From NCBI GenBank assembly GCA_963585895.1, contig OY757913.1, forward strand, positions 101,222,449 to 101,286,448: DNA of 64,000 nt, in the 5' to 3' direction. The stretch comes from Sepioteuthis lessoniana (Eukaryota > Mollusca > Cephalopoda > Myopsida > Loliginidae). Numbering within the stretch: position 1 is the first letter of the stretch; each line of letters opens with the position of its first letter. Shown here in pieces: positions 10,156 through 20,867 of this stretch. A program made the translations under genes and the position numbers. Below the pieces are notes generated by a model. That model worked only from the letters and a program-made list of their open reading frames with translations, had not been told where the DNA came from and made no database searches.

Positions 10156-10430
10156 ACCGGACATTAGCATAATGGTTAGAGTGTTCGCCAATGGCCCGGG
10201 GAAACCTGGGTTCAATCCCAGGTCGAGTAATACCAAAGACTAAAAAATGGTACTTGATGCTACCTTGCTGAACACTCAGCAATATATGGTACGTATCAAG
10301 GGTAAAGAGGAGCAATATATGGTACGTATCAAAGGTAAATTAGCGCCCTCCCCGACACTTCAGTGTAGTAGCCAATGAAAAGGGGGCCTTCGGGTCACCG
10401 TCGACTACGGTGGCTAACTTTACTTACTAC
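10156..10430 (+). mobile_element. SINE-B copy
   Basis: tRNA-derived SINE with A box 'tagcataatggttagagtg' and B box 'gggttcaatcccaggtcg', then a body ending 'ccttggtgtagtagc...gggccttcgggtc...aactttacttac'. It has a roughly 30-bp internal tandem duplication around 10288-10340 ('gcaatatatggtacgtatca' twice), not seen in the other copies. Ten other copies or pieces lie in this window. Confidence 0.87.
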
Positions 10431-10444
10431 TATAATTGTTTTCT

Positions 10445-11280
10445 AAGGATTATTATCATTTACTCGCTTGAGAGTTTTTCACACCAACGTTAGCTGAAGG
10501 TTTCTCACTGGAGTTTGTGTGACAGAAAGTCTTCTCAAGTCCTAAGGAGTCTTCGTAGTATTCTACCTGTTTTTAATAAGGTTGTCGTCTGGATTATTAT
10601 TACTATCATTAGAGTTTTCCCACAGCAGTTTTAGCTGTTGGTCTTTCACTGTAGTTTAAGTGGCAGCAAGTCTCCTCAAGTCTCCAGGACTCTTCTCAGT
10701 ATTCTGACCGTTCTTGATAATACTGTAGTTTTGATGGTCTTCACTCGTCCACCAACTTTCAAGTCCTCCAGTCCCTTTAATAATCCTTTATTTACTGTAC
10801 TGAATGCACCAATCACAATTTATGTAATTTTCACCTTCATGTTCCATATTTTTTTTCAATTCCCTAGCAAGGTCAAGGTACTTATCCTTCTTTTCACATT
10901 CTTTCAGTTTTATTCTGTGGTCAGCTTGGACAACAAAGTCCACAATTTTGCAAGTTCTCTTTTTTTTTGTTGATTACTTTATGGCCAGGTCATCTGGCCG
11001 AGATTAGGTGATCCGTGTGTATGTCAAAGTCCTATAGGAGTTCATGTGTGTTATTTTCTAAGACATATGCAGGATTGTGCATTTAGCATTTGTTCGTATG
11101 ATTAAATTTAAATTTCTTGCACATCTCTAAGTGGATCACCTTACTCACCGGGTCGTGTCTCGTCTTATACTACTTCTCTGCTAATTTGCTGCATTCGCTT
11201 GTTGCGTGATTGATGGTTTCGTCTCTATCACCACAAACCATACAGCTGAGTGCAGATTGTTTGTATTTGATGAGAATATC
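10445..11280 (-). mobile_element. LINE-Z 3' end (zinc-knuckle non-LTR element)
   Basis: Read on the minus strand: first a zinc-knuckle-like segment at about 11260-11110 (CGDRDETINHATSECSKLAE, then YKTRHDPVSKVIHLEMCKKF), then at 10980-10840 the nuclease-like stretch containing DFVVQA and DKYLDLARELKK, and the final 'LRRL' region near 10680. This order is standard for the C-terminus of many invertebrate non-LTR elements. The last about 110 bp occur twice, at 10463-10575 and 10611-10720. Frame breaks throughout, so dead. Different family from LINE-R. Confidence 0.72.
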
Positions 11281-11445
11281 TGATATGTAGAATTACTTAT
11301 GTTAAATGCAATATTTGAAACCGTTTGACTATGGAAAAACAAAGGATTAATTGAAAATGGAATGATTAGTGTTGAATAGCAATACTTGAAACCAGATTAT
11401 TTTTGGTAAAGAAATGATTATTAACAAAAAGAAGTGGTCACTTAT
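11280..11445 (+). repeat. Repeat D array fragment
   Basis: Two degenerate units of the type 'aatacttgaaaccatttaac' as in the AT-rich part of repeat D at 4800-4880. Confidence 0.5.
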
Positions 11446-12235
11446 AACTTTATAATTCTGTATAAATAACTTGTATTAGGTAAGTGCTGTGATGCCGACA
11501 CGGGGAACACAAAAAGGGTTGATAGAAAAACACATACATTCGAGTAATAAAAATACGATACAAGTGAACCTGGTTAAATGGTAGATAGTTGATCGGAAGC
11601 TGAGATTCCATTGGCGTAGTGACAATCTGTCCACTACTCAAATGGTATCACACGGGATTGTCTCACGCTGATTGTTGAACTCCGTCTGACACTCTCGTTG
11701 ACGTGGAGTAGGGCGAGTCCATTTTGTAGGGAGTACAACAGTAAATGAAATAGTAGTTTACCCACGCACGTATGAACTCTCCCAGCTATAAATAGCAGCA
11801 GGTACTGCTCTTAGGCAGAAAGCAATATTCCAGCAGACAGCCCTGACATTCACACCGAAACAGTCGCTCTGGTAACCCTCTCATTTTTATATGTTGCATT
11901 ACAGTTCTTTGTTAATATATTTCTTAAACTCAGTTCCGCTTTTGTGTCTTTATTTGTAGCCCCTAACAAGGCCACAACAATAAGAATATTTGATATCATA
12001 TATAAGATATTGACCTGACCATGCACCAGGTAGGATTTGAAAAAAGGTCATTTTATTATGAAGGGTGGTCACGCTCGAATCAAGATTCATGCACAGCCGT
12101 CACAAAAACGTTGGATCCCAACAGCATTTCCTATTTTTGAAGCGCTTCCCGCGCCAAGCAATGAACTCATCCCTGCATAGCAGTTATTGCCGAGTAGAAG
12201 CCCTTCCTTGGGATCAGGGGATCATTTTTTCACGC
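11446..12235. other. Mostly unclassified, with a relic of the SINE central domain
   Basis: Around 11770-11830 the sequence follows the SINE-C central domain (gtatgaac..., cccagctat...aaatag..., tactgctcttag). The TATA-like box at 11787 arises inside that relic. The rest is not recognised. Confidence 0.4.
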
Positions 12236-12239
12236 ACCC

Positions 12240-12420
12240 AACATAAGTACCAGGTAAAGGAAAAGTATTATTATTTGATTGGAATACTTGAGACGATACA
12301 ACTGTGAGCAAATTATTTGTGTTTCCTCGGAACATTTGATTGGTTGTAAGTTTAGGCAAACAAATGATTATAGAGTAATGGAACAGTCCAATTCAACTTA
12401 GTTATAAGTATAGAGAAAAT
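12240..12420 (+). repeat. Repeat D array fragment
   Basis: Units resembling 'ttggaatacttgagacgata' and 'aggcaaacaaatgatta', as in other repeat-D arrays. Confidence 0.45.
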
Positions 12421-12471
12421 TTCCAAATAAATCAAATTTCGACATTCAATTTCTGTGAGAATTTATATATC

Positions 12472-12873
12472 ATTCATCATCATCATGTCATGCCATTAGC
12501 ATGTATATCCCTAACCCTGTCTCGCCACTTCTTATCGTTCATCGCCTCAGGCAGGTCTTCAGGGCTACATCCTGTATCCTCACATAGCTGCTGAATGTAT
12601 GTTTGAGCTGGTCGTCCTGCTTTTGCCCGGCCATATGGGGGGGGGGCATAGGAGTACATCACTTATGAGCTCGTCCCTACTTCTCCAGTGTCCTGCATGT
12701 ATGGTTCGTCTAACTTGGATAGTTTTCGTGATGGGAGGTAGGTGGCAGTATAGTTGGTACCTTATGGGGTGTTGCCGCCAGGACTTGTTCAATATTTCTC
12801 GCAGCATTCTTGTGTAATTGCAGTCTAGTTTCTTTTCCAGCCTTTTAGTTAGGGTCTAAGTTGTGCATCCATA
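12472..12873 (-). mobile_element. LINE-R 3' fragment
   Basis: Starts with the (ATG)n tail at 12473-12490. On the minus strand it encodes the C-terminal LINE-R region including LREILNKSWRQHPIRYQLY and ITKTIQVRRTIHAGHWRSRD. A G-run at 12638-12646 breaks the frame. 5'-truncated at about 12873. Confidence 0.83.
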
Positions 12874-13261
12874 TAAAACAAAACCAAATCAAACCAAAAA
12901 TCCCATCGAATGGCATGAAAAATTTATTTTGCGATTATGATCATTAAAATTATCTCGATTAATGGTATTATCAGGGTATTTGTGAAATGTGCTGATAGTG
13001 TTCAGAAAGTACAGTGTAATACATAAGGTTCATTTGCTAAAAATAGTCTATGCTTAAAAATTCAAAGAGAACTCCAATATTTAAGGGCTATTTCTAGTGT
13101 TTTCCAAGTTGGCATTAAGCCACCAGACATCTTTTTGGGCGTCACATAGACACACGCACACACGCACATACATACACATGTATATACAAAATCTCACTCA
13201 CTGAAATGTAGTAAGTTCTGGCCTTAGATAATGGAATAATAGATAAGGTAATGAATTTTTT
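12874..13261. other. No feature recognised
   Basis: AT-rich sequence with a short CA-rich patch near 13150-13180. No family or frame recognised. Confidence 0.45.
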
Positions 13262-13451
13262 GGCCATTGGCCTGCTGAGTAGAGTGTTCACCAATGGTCC
13301 GAGAGACCGGGTCCAATCTCAGGTCGAGTCATACCAAAGACTCAAAAAATGGTACTGGATGCCTCCTTGCTTAACACTAGGTATTTAAAGGTAAGGATCA
13401 AAGGTAAAGTGGAGCAATCCAGGGAAAGGAATAACGCCTTCCTCTACACCT
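13262..13451 (+). mobile_element. SINE-B copy, right half of the body missing
   Basis: Plus-strand SINE-B head and body to 'accttggtgtggtag'. It is joined directly to an inverted partial SINE-B at 13452, forming a tail-to-tail pair. Confidence 0.8.
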
Positions 13452-13597
13452 TGGTGTGGTAGCTTGATCCTTACCTTATAATGGCCAGTGTTAAGCAAGG
13501 AAGCATCAAGTACCATTTTTTGAGTCTCTGTTATTACGACCAGGGATTGAACCCCGGTCTCCCGGACCATTGGCAAACACTGTACTCATCAGGACAA
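13452..13597 (-). mobile_element. SINE-B partial copy, inverted
   Basis: Minus-strand head part of SINE-B (B box reverse complement 'gggattgaaccccggtctcc'), joined without spacer to the preceding plus-strand copy. Confidence 0.78.
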
Positions 13598-13651
13598 TAT
13601 ATACATATATTACTGCTCATAAGTATTTGAACAAATAGATAATGTATAAAT

Positions 13652-13895
13652 AAAGTTGGCGACCGTCGTCGAGGGCCACCAGAAGGCTCCCTTTTCGACA
13701 GCTACTACACAGAGGTGTAGGGGAGGGTGCTACTCCTTTCTCTGGATTACTCCACTTTACCCTTGATACGTACCTTATATCGCTGAGCGTTAAGCAAAGA
13801 GGTATCAAGTACCATTTTTAAAGTCTTTGGTATAACGCGACCTGGGATTGAACCCAGATCTCCCGGACACTCTACCCACAAGGCCAGTGAGCCTG
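13652..13895 (-). mobile_element. SINE-B copy
   Basis: Nearly full minus-strand SINE-B, third in a 0.6-kb cluster. Tail at 13652, tRNA-like head ending near 13895. Confidence 0.85.
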
Positions 13896-14090
13896 TTAAA
13901 TGTATTCTAATCCATTAGTTTTAAGAGTTAATGATACCAGTGTTTTTTTTTATAAAGAGAATGAGTGAAATCAACAATTTTTTCATTTTTTGTGGATCTA
14001 AATAACAGGATATTTTTTTTAATATAGATTTAGTTTGGTTTTTCTTTGTTTCTTCGCAAAGAATCTTAAAAAAGGATGTTCAGCTGTTAC

Positions 14091-14205
14091 CATACAGAAT
14101 CAAGATCAAGCATAAACTCACACCAGGTGACATGGGGTTTCTTGTCTCAGTAATAAATCATTATCAGATTAATGGATTGCATCTCTTTTGAGACACCCTG
14201 TATAT
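14091..14205 (+). mobile_element. mariner terminal remnant
   Basis: Ends with 'gagacaccctgtata', a typical mariner terminal inverted repeat end next to TA, preceded by about 100 bp of AT-rich subterminal sequence. No transposase left. Confidence 0.5.
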
Positions 14206-14264
14206 AACTAGAATGATAATTTTAATATTGATAATAGATAATGATGATTTTGATTTAATTTATA

Positions 14265-14741
14265 TGATAATAATAATAATAATAATAATAAATTTTGCAA
14301 GAAATTTATATTCGACTATACGAACAAATGATATATGAGCAACCAATAATCCGTCTTGAAGAAAAAGGTTTTCCGGGATTTTGAGATACAAACAGATCAT
14401 GTCCTCTCGGCCAGACGACCAGACGTATTGATAGTCAATAGAAAAAGGAAAAAGAGAACTTGCTGAATAGTGGATTTTGCCATCCTGGCAGACCAAAAAA
14501 GAGAGATAAGTTCTTAGATCTTGCTAGAAAACTAAAAAAAAAAACTATGAAACAGAAAGGTGACGGTGATATTAATTGTAATTGATGCGGTCGGTACCGT
14601 CATCAAATGATTTGTAAAAGGACTGGAAGAGCTAGAAATCCCCCCAAAAAGTGGAGACTATCCAAAGTACAATATTATTAAGATTATCCAGAATACCGAT
14701 TGCCCAGACGACTGGGGCTGTAAAATACACCGACTGCGTCT
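14265..14741 (+). mobile_element. LINE-Z fragment with (ATA)n and a scrap of repeat D
   Basis: After an (ATA)n run at 14266-14291, plus-strand pieces of the LINE-Z C-terminus follow: DFEIQTDHVLSARRPDVLIV, VDFAILADQK and RDKFLDLARKLKK. They match in kind and order the minus-strand copies at 10445 and 53148. At 14713-14741 the sequence passes into the opening words of repeat D ('ctggggctgtaaaatacacc'). Confidence 0.68.
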
Positions 14742-14744
14742 TTT

Positions 14745-15700
14745 CACATCAATATTAGAACATCAAAATAATTAATAAAAACTACAGATTCTTGAAGCAC
14801 TACATATTAGAAACATGCAACCGACACTTAATAGAATTAATTTTCTAACCAGTGCTAATGTACTTAAATGTCCTTAGCTACTGACACTATTTATAGAAAC
14901 CCCTTTAAAAGCAAACGCCATAATCTTCAACGGTAAAGACGCTTTTAAATAGAAGTAATATGCTAAAACAAAAGTTACATCACTTTTGTAATAGATCCTC
15001 CCCTGTTGATGGCCTAAAATCGGGCAGAAAAGTACTAGGGATACATACAACTATGGACAAACATAAATCAATTCCTCCCGAATACGATAAAAGTAATACG
15101 GGAATTCGAACGGATCCAGAAGAAAATATGTAGACAGAAAATGTCTATTATGTTTGATGAAATTTGTATGTATGTATGTATGTATGTATGATCTAACCAT
15201 AGATGATGGGGATTGACAAATGAATGAAAATCACAATAAGATAAAATAGATAAAAATAAGATAAAGAACATATAAAATAAATAGATACAAAAATAACATT
15301 CTCCCAGGAGGACTCAGACAAATAGGCAATATACGCATGCCTGAAAATATGAGCTTCATGGCGCCTAGAAAGAAACTTTTCAGAACTCGATAGACATCTC
15401 CAGCAGGAGATCAGCTATTTCTCTATTTCGGGAAAATATTTCCACTCCACCAAATAGTTGTAAATATGGGAATAAAAGTTGAGCTTGAAAGCATAACGGT
15501 CCCTTTTCCGTCATTCATTTTTTTTCCAGCCAGATGAACTAACAAAAAAATATAAGTGAATGAGGAAAAGAAGAAAAAGTGAGCAACTTCATAATCTTTC
15601 CAACACACCGAAACATCTTATACCTCATAACTCTTACACACATATTGTCATAATGAGAATTTTGATTATACACACGCACATACACGCATATATAATAATT
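14745..15700. other. Unclassified AT-rich stretch
   Basis: No family recognised. A small (TATG)n array lies at 15165-15189. No coding frame of interest. Confidence 0.45.
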
Positions 15701-15708
15701 AGTCTAGT

Positions 15709-16340
15709 GTACCATATTCCCAATTAACGCTATGTGCGAAATGGACATATAATGTTCATTACTAAAGAATATATAAAGAACATAGGAATCTCGGAATTCG
15801 AAAACACGTAACGACTTCTTGTTCAGGTACGAAACCTTTTTATTAACTTTGAGTTAAAGGTTTCGACGTAAGGAGGAGAGACACAATCTTGCTATGGTGT
15901 CTTATTCATTTGGCCCCCATCTCGTGCGGTCCCATTAGGGCGCAAGTTCGCCTCTCGCCTGCGAGCTCCAAAAGTCGATCCTTCTCGTTTGGGTTCTAGT
16001 ACCCGACTCTTGCGGTCCCATTAGGGCGCAAGTTCGCCTCGCGCCTGCGAGCTCCAAAAGTCGATCCTTCTCGTTTGGCGTCTAGTACCCGACTCTTATT
16101 TTCTTCAAATTCTCACACAAACCTCCTTGCGCTCCCGGTGCGTGACGTCAACTGCATCCTGTCACCCAGTATCGTCTTGGACTATTATGACATCTGAGTA
16201 ACACCTCTATCCGCCCGCGCGCACTCGCGTTAACACCTGCTTCAATGTTACACCCAACCAACCCATGTGCTGAGCCGAAAGGTTCTCAGCCTAACTAAAC
16301 TCAAAGGCATGAACCGAAATCCCTCGGCTATTTTATAACA
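15709..16340 (-). mobile_element. Solo LTR, family LTR-2 (copy A), inserted in SINE-B
   Basis: On the minus strand the unit begins TGTTATAAAATAGCCGAGG and ends ATGGTACA. It is flanked by CTAG on both sides (15705-15708 and 16341-16344), a clean 4-bp target duplication. It carries an 86-bp tandem duplication (15925-16010 and 16011-16096). Copies B (48154-48689) and C (45000-45509) share most of the length. No internal region is present. Probable Gypsy-type solo LTR; the superfamily is not provable from the LTR. Confidence 0.8.
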
Positions 16341-16553
16341 CTAGTGTTCGCCAGTGGCACTGGAGACCGGGGTTCAATCCCAGATCGAGTCATTCCAAAG
16401 ACTCAAGAAATGCTCCTTGTTTTACACTCAGCATTATAAGGTACGTATCAAAGGTTAAGTGGAGCAACTGAGGGAAAGAAGCAGCACTCTCTCCTGCACC
16501 TTGGTGTAGTAGCTATTAAAAAGGGAGCCTTCGGGTCAGTCTCGACAAATTTG
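16341..16553 (+). mobile_element. SINE-B copy split by LTR-2
   Basis: The body continues from 'ctagtgttcgccagtgg' immediately right of the LTR. Only a few bases of the head ('attagtctag') remain on the left side of the LTR at about 15699-15708. The SINE is therefore older than LTR-2 copy A. Confidence 0.78.
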
Positions 16554-16612
16554 CTTTACAACTTACATATGTATATATATTTACATATGTGTGTTTGTTT
16601 TGTATTGTTTCT

Positions 16613-16834
16613 GCAATGGCATATCAACCTTCTTGAGTTATTTAATGCCGAATCCATCCTTCTTGAAGAACAGCAGTGGTACTATTTAACCTATAGCTGT
16701 GAGAATAAGGGTGGGGGGTCCATACCTTTCCAAAGGGTATTTGTCCGAGATTAAACGTATTAGCCGGACTGGAGTTCGAACTCGCTTACTATGATTCCGC
16801 AGTCCATCACTTTAACAATTCCACGACGAGCACA
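16613..16834 (-). mobile_element. SINE-C copy
   Basis: Minus strand. Tail at 16613 ('ggcatatcaaccttc'), central domain near 16680-16740, B box near 16768-16785 and A box near 16805-16830. Confidence 0.85.
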
Positions 16835-16842
16835 CATGTGTA

Positions 16843-16864
16843 CGTGTGTGTGTGTGTGTCTGTA

Positions 16865-16921
<57 letters not shown>
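16843..16921. repeat. (TG)n/(TA)n microsatellite
   Basis: Short TG array followed by about 25 TA units ending at 16921. Confidence 0.9.
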
Positions 16922-16924
<3 letters not shown>

Positions 16925-17340
16925 GTGATAAAATGATATCTCAATGTATATTGAATTTGCTGTAGGATTCTATAGTAATTCATTTTTCAAATTGCGACAT
17001 ATATTACGTGATCTAATTTCCAAACAAACTCCTGAGATTTTTGTCTTTTCTTTATAGAAAGCAGATTGCCAGTTTTCAGGGTTTTATTTCACATCTTCCC
17101 ATATAAATAAATGGACAGCCATCAGCCCTGGTAGTTTTCTTACCCAATTTCCGAGGCATGCAATCAAAGGGAATCCTGGATCCTATCCAGATGTTATTCG
17201 AACCACCGATCAGTGTCATACAGACATACATAATATAAGTCTTGGCTTACGATTACAATCTGAATCTATTTATATCTCCCCCTCCCTCCTCTCTCTCCCT
17301 CTCTCCCTCTCTCTCTCTCTTTCTTTCAATCATTCGCTAA
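16922..17340. other. Unclassified, with a polypyrimidine patch
   Basis: AT-rich; (CT)n and CCCT-rich patch at 17275-17328. Nothing else recognised. Confidence 0.45.
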
Positions 17341-17600
17341 GCTTATCTTGTCAGAGAAACTTAGAACACGCCGACTACATTCTCGACAGAATGGTAAGAC
17401 CCTCTTCTTAAAAGGAGTGTCCTGGGTATGACACTAAATTGCTTCTGGTCGTGAGGTTCGTTATGGAGTTCAGGGGAGTATGGGGTCTCTCCTAACCGGT
17501 CCAATCTGTTAAGATCACATCGTTGAGGTAAACAGATCTGTTTGGAAATTATTTGTATTAGATACGACTACTTGAAACCATATAAGTAGTTACGGAAATA
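17341..17600 (+). repeat. Repeat D copy, diverged
   Basis: Contains 'cgccgactacattctcgaca', 'gtgtcctgggtatgacacta' and a downstream array unit 'gactacttgaaaccatataa' in the order seen in the other D copies. Confidence 0.6.
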
Positions 17601-17762
17601 TGATTTTAGCGCAGTAAAGAAAAAATGCGACCGAAAACTGAAAATCTGATTATTATTATATTAAAGTATTGACAAAAGAATAAAATTCCGGCATTAGATA
17701 ACCCATGAGGAGTTCATATTTCGTTAAAAATTAAAGCAAATCAAATCTATCTTAGCGTCTTC

Positions 17763-17885
17763 ATGTCTATCTTTTTTCATCTCTATATCTATTATATCTA
17801 TATATACAATTGTCTCAGTTTAATCATATCTGTCTCAATTATTCAATATCTATATATCTATATATCTATCTACCTCCTTGACCTA

Positions 17886-17963
<78 letters not shown>
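17763..17963. repeat. TATC-rich and (TA)n microsatellite
   Basis: Degenerate TATC/TATA units grading into a pure (TA)n array from about 17887 to 17963. Confidence 0.88.
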
Positions 17964-17964
<1 letters not shown>

Positions 17965-18213
17965 AACTCCTCCGCTCGGGTAGGATATGACTCAAGGTCA
18001 ATCTTTAAGCGGAGTTTAACAGGTTTGAATTCAGAGTTTTCTTTCCCACTAGACAAGTCGCCTCACAAACTCTGAAGAACCCAATGTGCCTATTTACCTA
18101 CTATTTACCCATAGATGGAGGGTGAATAATTGGATTCATACTTTTCCCAAGGGTTTTAACTCGTGTCACTGTGTCCATTTCCTACGACGATAACAATTAC
18201 ACCAGGGACCCCC
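17962..18213 (-). mobile_element. SINE-A copy
   Basis: Minus strand; tail abuts the (TA)n array, head ends near 18213 in a C-run. A deletion of about 30 bp is apparent between the central domain and the B box. Confidence 0.82.
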
Positions 18214-18422
18214 CCTCTCTCTCTATATATATATACATATATAAGGCGCTTGACTCAACCCTGAAGGAAATAAACTTCAGAAATAAAAAAGCATGTAGTG
18301 TTCGATAAAAAGTATATACTATTCGATCCACAGTTACACAATTGCATAATCGGGTGTTAAATTTCTGTAATCCTTCTAGTAAAATTCAATATACTAAAAG
18401 AAAAAACTGTTGACCAGGACCA

Positions 18423-18423
<1 letters not shown>

Positions 18424-18469
<46 letters not shown>

Positions 18470-18658
18470 CATCATCATCATGACGCGCTTCTAGATCGGA
18501 TTTCTCTGACTCTCTCTTATCACCCGTTTCTATCGTTCATGGCTTCCGGGAGGTCCTCCAGGCTACATTCTGAATCGGTACACAGCTGTTGTGGATAGGT
18601 TTTAGCTGGTTCTCCAACCTTTGCACTTGCATGTGAAGGGGTCCACAGGAGTACATCG

Positions 18659-18701
<43 letters not shown>
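18424..18701 (-). mobile_element. LINE-R 3' end bracketed by (TA)n
   Basis: LINE-R at 18466-18661 (tail 'atcatcatcatcatg', then the final about 60 codons on the minus strand) with (TA)n at 18424-18466 and 18661-18701. A very short 5'-truncated copy. Confidence 0.75.
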
Positions 18702-18709
<8 letters not shown>

Positions 18710-18830
18710 CTTAAATCGCGAGTCGGAAATCTTCTACTAAAGTTTCACCTTATCGGGGTTAGACTTCCTGATGATCCGATAAGGCGAAACTTTAGTAGAA
18801 GATTTCCAACTCGCGATTTAAGTTAATTTT
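18702..18830. repeat. Hairpin: 55-bp inverted repeat with hammerhead-like core
   Basis: Arms 18702-18756 and 18776-18830 are near-perfect inverted copies around a 19-bp loop. The plus strand carries CTGATGA at 18768-18774 and GAAAC at 18786-18790, the two invariant halves of a hammerhead ribozyme core, separated by an 11-nt stretch that could form only a weak stem II. Such cores are known at the ends of Penelope-like elements. Catalytic activity is unlikely as read. Confidence 0.7.
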
Positions 18831-19415
18831 ATGATTGGCTCCACTCGTGTTGAGCACTCTTGTAATTGTAGCATTGCAGGATTAGCGGAAGGTTTTAGTT
18901 TTCTTTTGACCAACTGACTGAATATCCCTTGGTTTTTTCAAGGGGTCTGACGAGGTTGGCCTTTTCTTTTTTTTTTGACCTATAATATTTTTTCTTTTTA
19001 CCTCGGGCGGTGATTGGAGATATTCTTATCTCTTGTTCCTGGCGGTTTTTTTTTCTTTTTTTCTGGTACCGTGAATGCTGGTAGATATTAGATTCGTATA
19101 TTTATATATATATATATATAATAATCTTTCCTGATGATCCAGTTGGTAAGCGTGGGTCGATTGGTTTGAATTATTAGGTTTTACAACTTTTAATTCGTTC
19201 TATTTAGAGTATCAAGCACTTTTTACGTTTAGATTAATTGATTCTGCCGGTGTTTTTTTTTCTTTTGACTTGGCATGGAAGCACTTTTTGAAATAGTACG
19301 GGTGCCATAATTTTTTTCTTTTTTTATTGAATTTTTCACAGATATATATTGGTATAATCTTTATTTGCAAACTGTATCATCTGGGTTATTTTCACATTCT
19401 CAGAATTTTATAAAT
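18831..19415. other. T-rich stretch, possibly continuing a PLE-like end
   Basis: Unclassified T-rich sequence. 'ttcctgatgatcc' recurs at 19131, about 365 bp after the hairpin occurrence at 18765, which could mark repeated PLE ends. A (TA)n patch lies near 19104-19121. Confidence 0.35.
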
Positions 19416-19417
19416 TA

Positions 19418-19418
19418 T

Positions 19419-19476
<58 letters not shown>

Positions 19477-19478
19477 CC
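19418..19478. repeat. (CA)n(TA)n microsatellite
   Basis: (CA)n from 19420 to 19456 followed by (TA)n to 19478. Confidence 0.9.
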
Positions 19479-19489
19479 TAATATAATCT

Positions 19490-19990
19490 ACATTGCTTCC
19501 TAGAACCTCATTCCATCTGCAAGCAAGCTTATCGATGCCACGCTTGTAATATTCTTTAGAGTTGATGCAAAATATGAGACCAACTTGTATTCAACCTCTT
19601 CTCTTGATGTCAACCTAAGACCATCCAAATGATTCAGTAATCCCCTATACAAATGATAATCAGAAGGAGCGAGGATGATGCATTTTTTCCAATAAAGCAC
19701 CTCTAAGAAATCTTTAGTCAATCGAGTTATGGTAGCAGAGGCATTATCGTGATGTAGAATGATTCCCTTTCTGTTGACTAAGGAAGCACCCCACTTTAGA
19801 ATGAAATCCTCACTTTGAAAACAGGAAAACCACCTCCTACAACTACTTTCATTCAATGTATTATTCCCATAAGTGCTCTGAATGGATTTTGCTGCTATAA
19901 TTCCATTGAGACCTTCATGAAACTCACAAAGTAAAACATGTCTAATGTGTTCTTTAGCTGGGAAGAACACAGGGATGAATATAGAAGATT
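19490..19990 (-). mobile_element. mariner (DD34D) relic with internal deletion
   Basis: The minus-strand frame 19500-19970 joins an N-terminal helix-turn-helix part (EHIRHVLLCEFHEGLN, RRWFSCFQSEDF) to the catalytic C-terminal part (LHHDNASATITRLTKDFLEV, LAPSDYHLYRGLLNHLDGLR). LHHDNA and APSDYHL are mariner catalytic signatures. The middle, including the first catalytic Asp, is missing without breaking the frame, so the 156-aa product could not transpose. Family mauritiana/irritans-like by wording; not MAR-A. Confidence 0.8.
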
Positions 19991-20259
19991 ATGAACAATA
20001 TTCTTATAGTCTAAAAGAAAAAGATAAAAATTATACATTGTATCATTCCTAAACGATAGCAAGAGGAAATACTTTAATTAACATTGGATAAAACACGCAT
20101 AAAAAATCTGACGTTACATTCATTCTAACCTTATATATATATATATATATATTAAAAGTAAGATGCAACTTATATCAATCATACTTTTTTGAGTTTTCTC
20201 TGTTGTCTAAGAGAAATATGGAAATTATCTAAGAAGTTCTTTTGGTCTGGTTTCTTTGT
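19991..20259. other. No feature recognised
   Basis: AT-rich; small (TA)n at 20131-20153. Confidence 0.4.
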
Positions 20260-20475
20260 TTAATGGCATATCAACCTTCAGGGGTTATTTAATGCTAAAG
20301 GTATCTTTCTAAAAGAAAAATAGTGGTACTATTTAACCCACAGCTCTGGGTAGGGGTTTAATTATAATCGCAAATTTATTAAGCCGAAAGTGAAAGTAAT
20401 AGCGTGACTGGAGTTCGAACTCGCTTCCTTCGAAGTCACAGTCCAGTACATTCGTCATTATGACACGGAGACTCC
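20260..20475 (-). mobile_element. SINE-C copy
   Basis: Minus strand. Tail 'aatggcatatcaaccttcag' at 20261, head with B box 'gagttcgaactcgcttcc' region near 20409, and A box near 20450. Confidence 0.82.
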
Positions 20476-20769
20476 CCTTTTTAATAACTGTCGAAAATTA
20501 AATATCTTAGATATATAATATTAATAAGGACTCCAATAATTTTAAATATAATCAATCAATGTCAAGAAAAAGTGATAAAATTAAAGTCCTATATTTTAGT
20601 ATAAACAACAACATCATTTGTTTCTTGGTTGCTTATTCAGGATGGCAATCTTTTCTGGGTGTTTGGTTTTCATTAAAACCGCTTTAAAAACCAACTGGAC
20701 AAAAAATATACCTCTACGAATGAAAGAGTCCTCAACATGCTGAAATGGTATTAAAATCATACTCCCACT

Positions 20770-20799
20770 CACACACACACACACACACACATACACACT

Positions 20800-20866
<67 letters not shown>
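20770..20866. repeat. (CA)n(TA)n microsatellite
   Basis: CA array to about 20803, then (TA)n to the left border of a mariner copy. Confidence 0.9.

Positions 20867-20867
<1 letters not shown>

Noticed and set aside
11785-11796. TATA-box core promoter (ctataaatag)
   Set aside because: The surrounding sequence aligns with the SINE central domain; the box arises from loss of a few bases in 'agctatgggttaaatag'.
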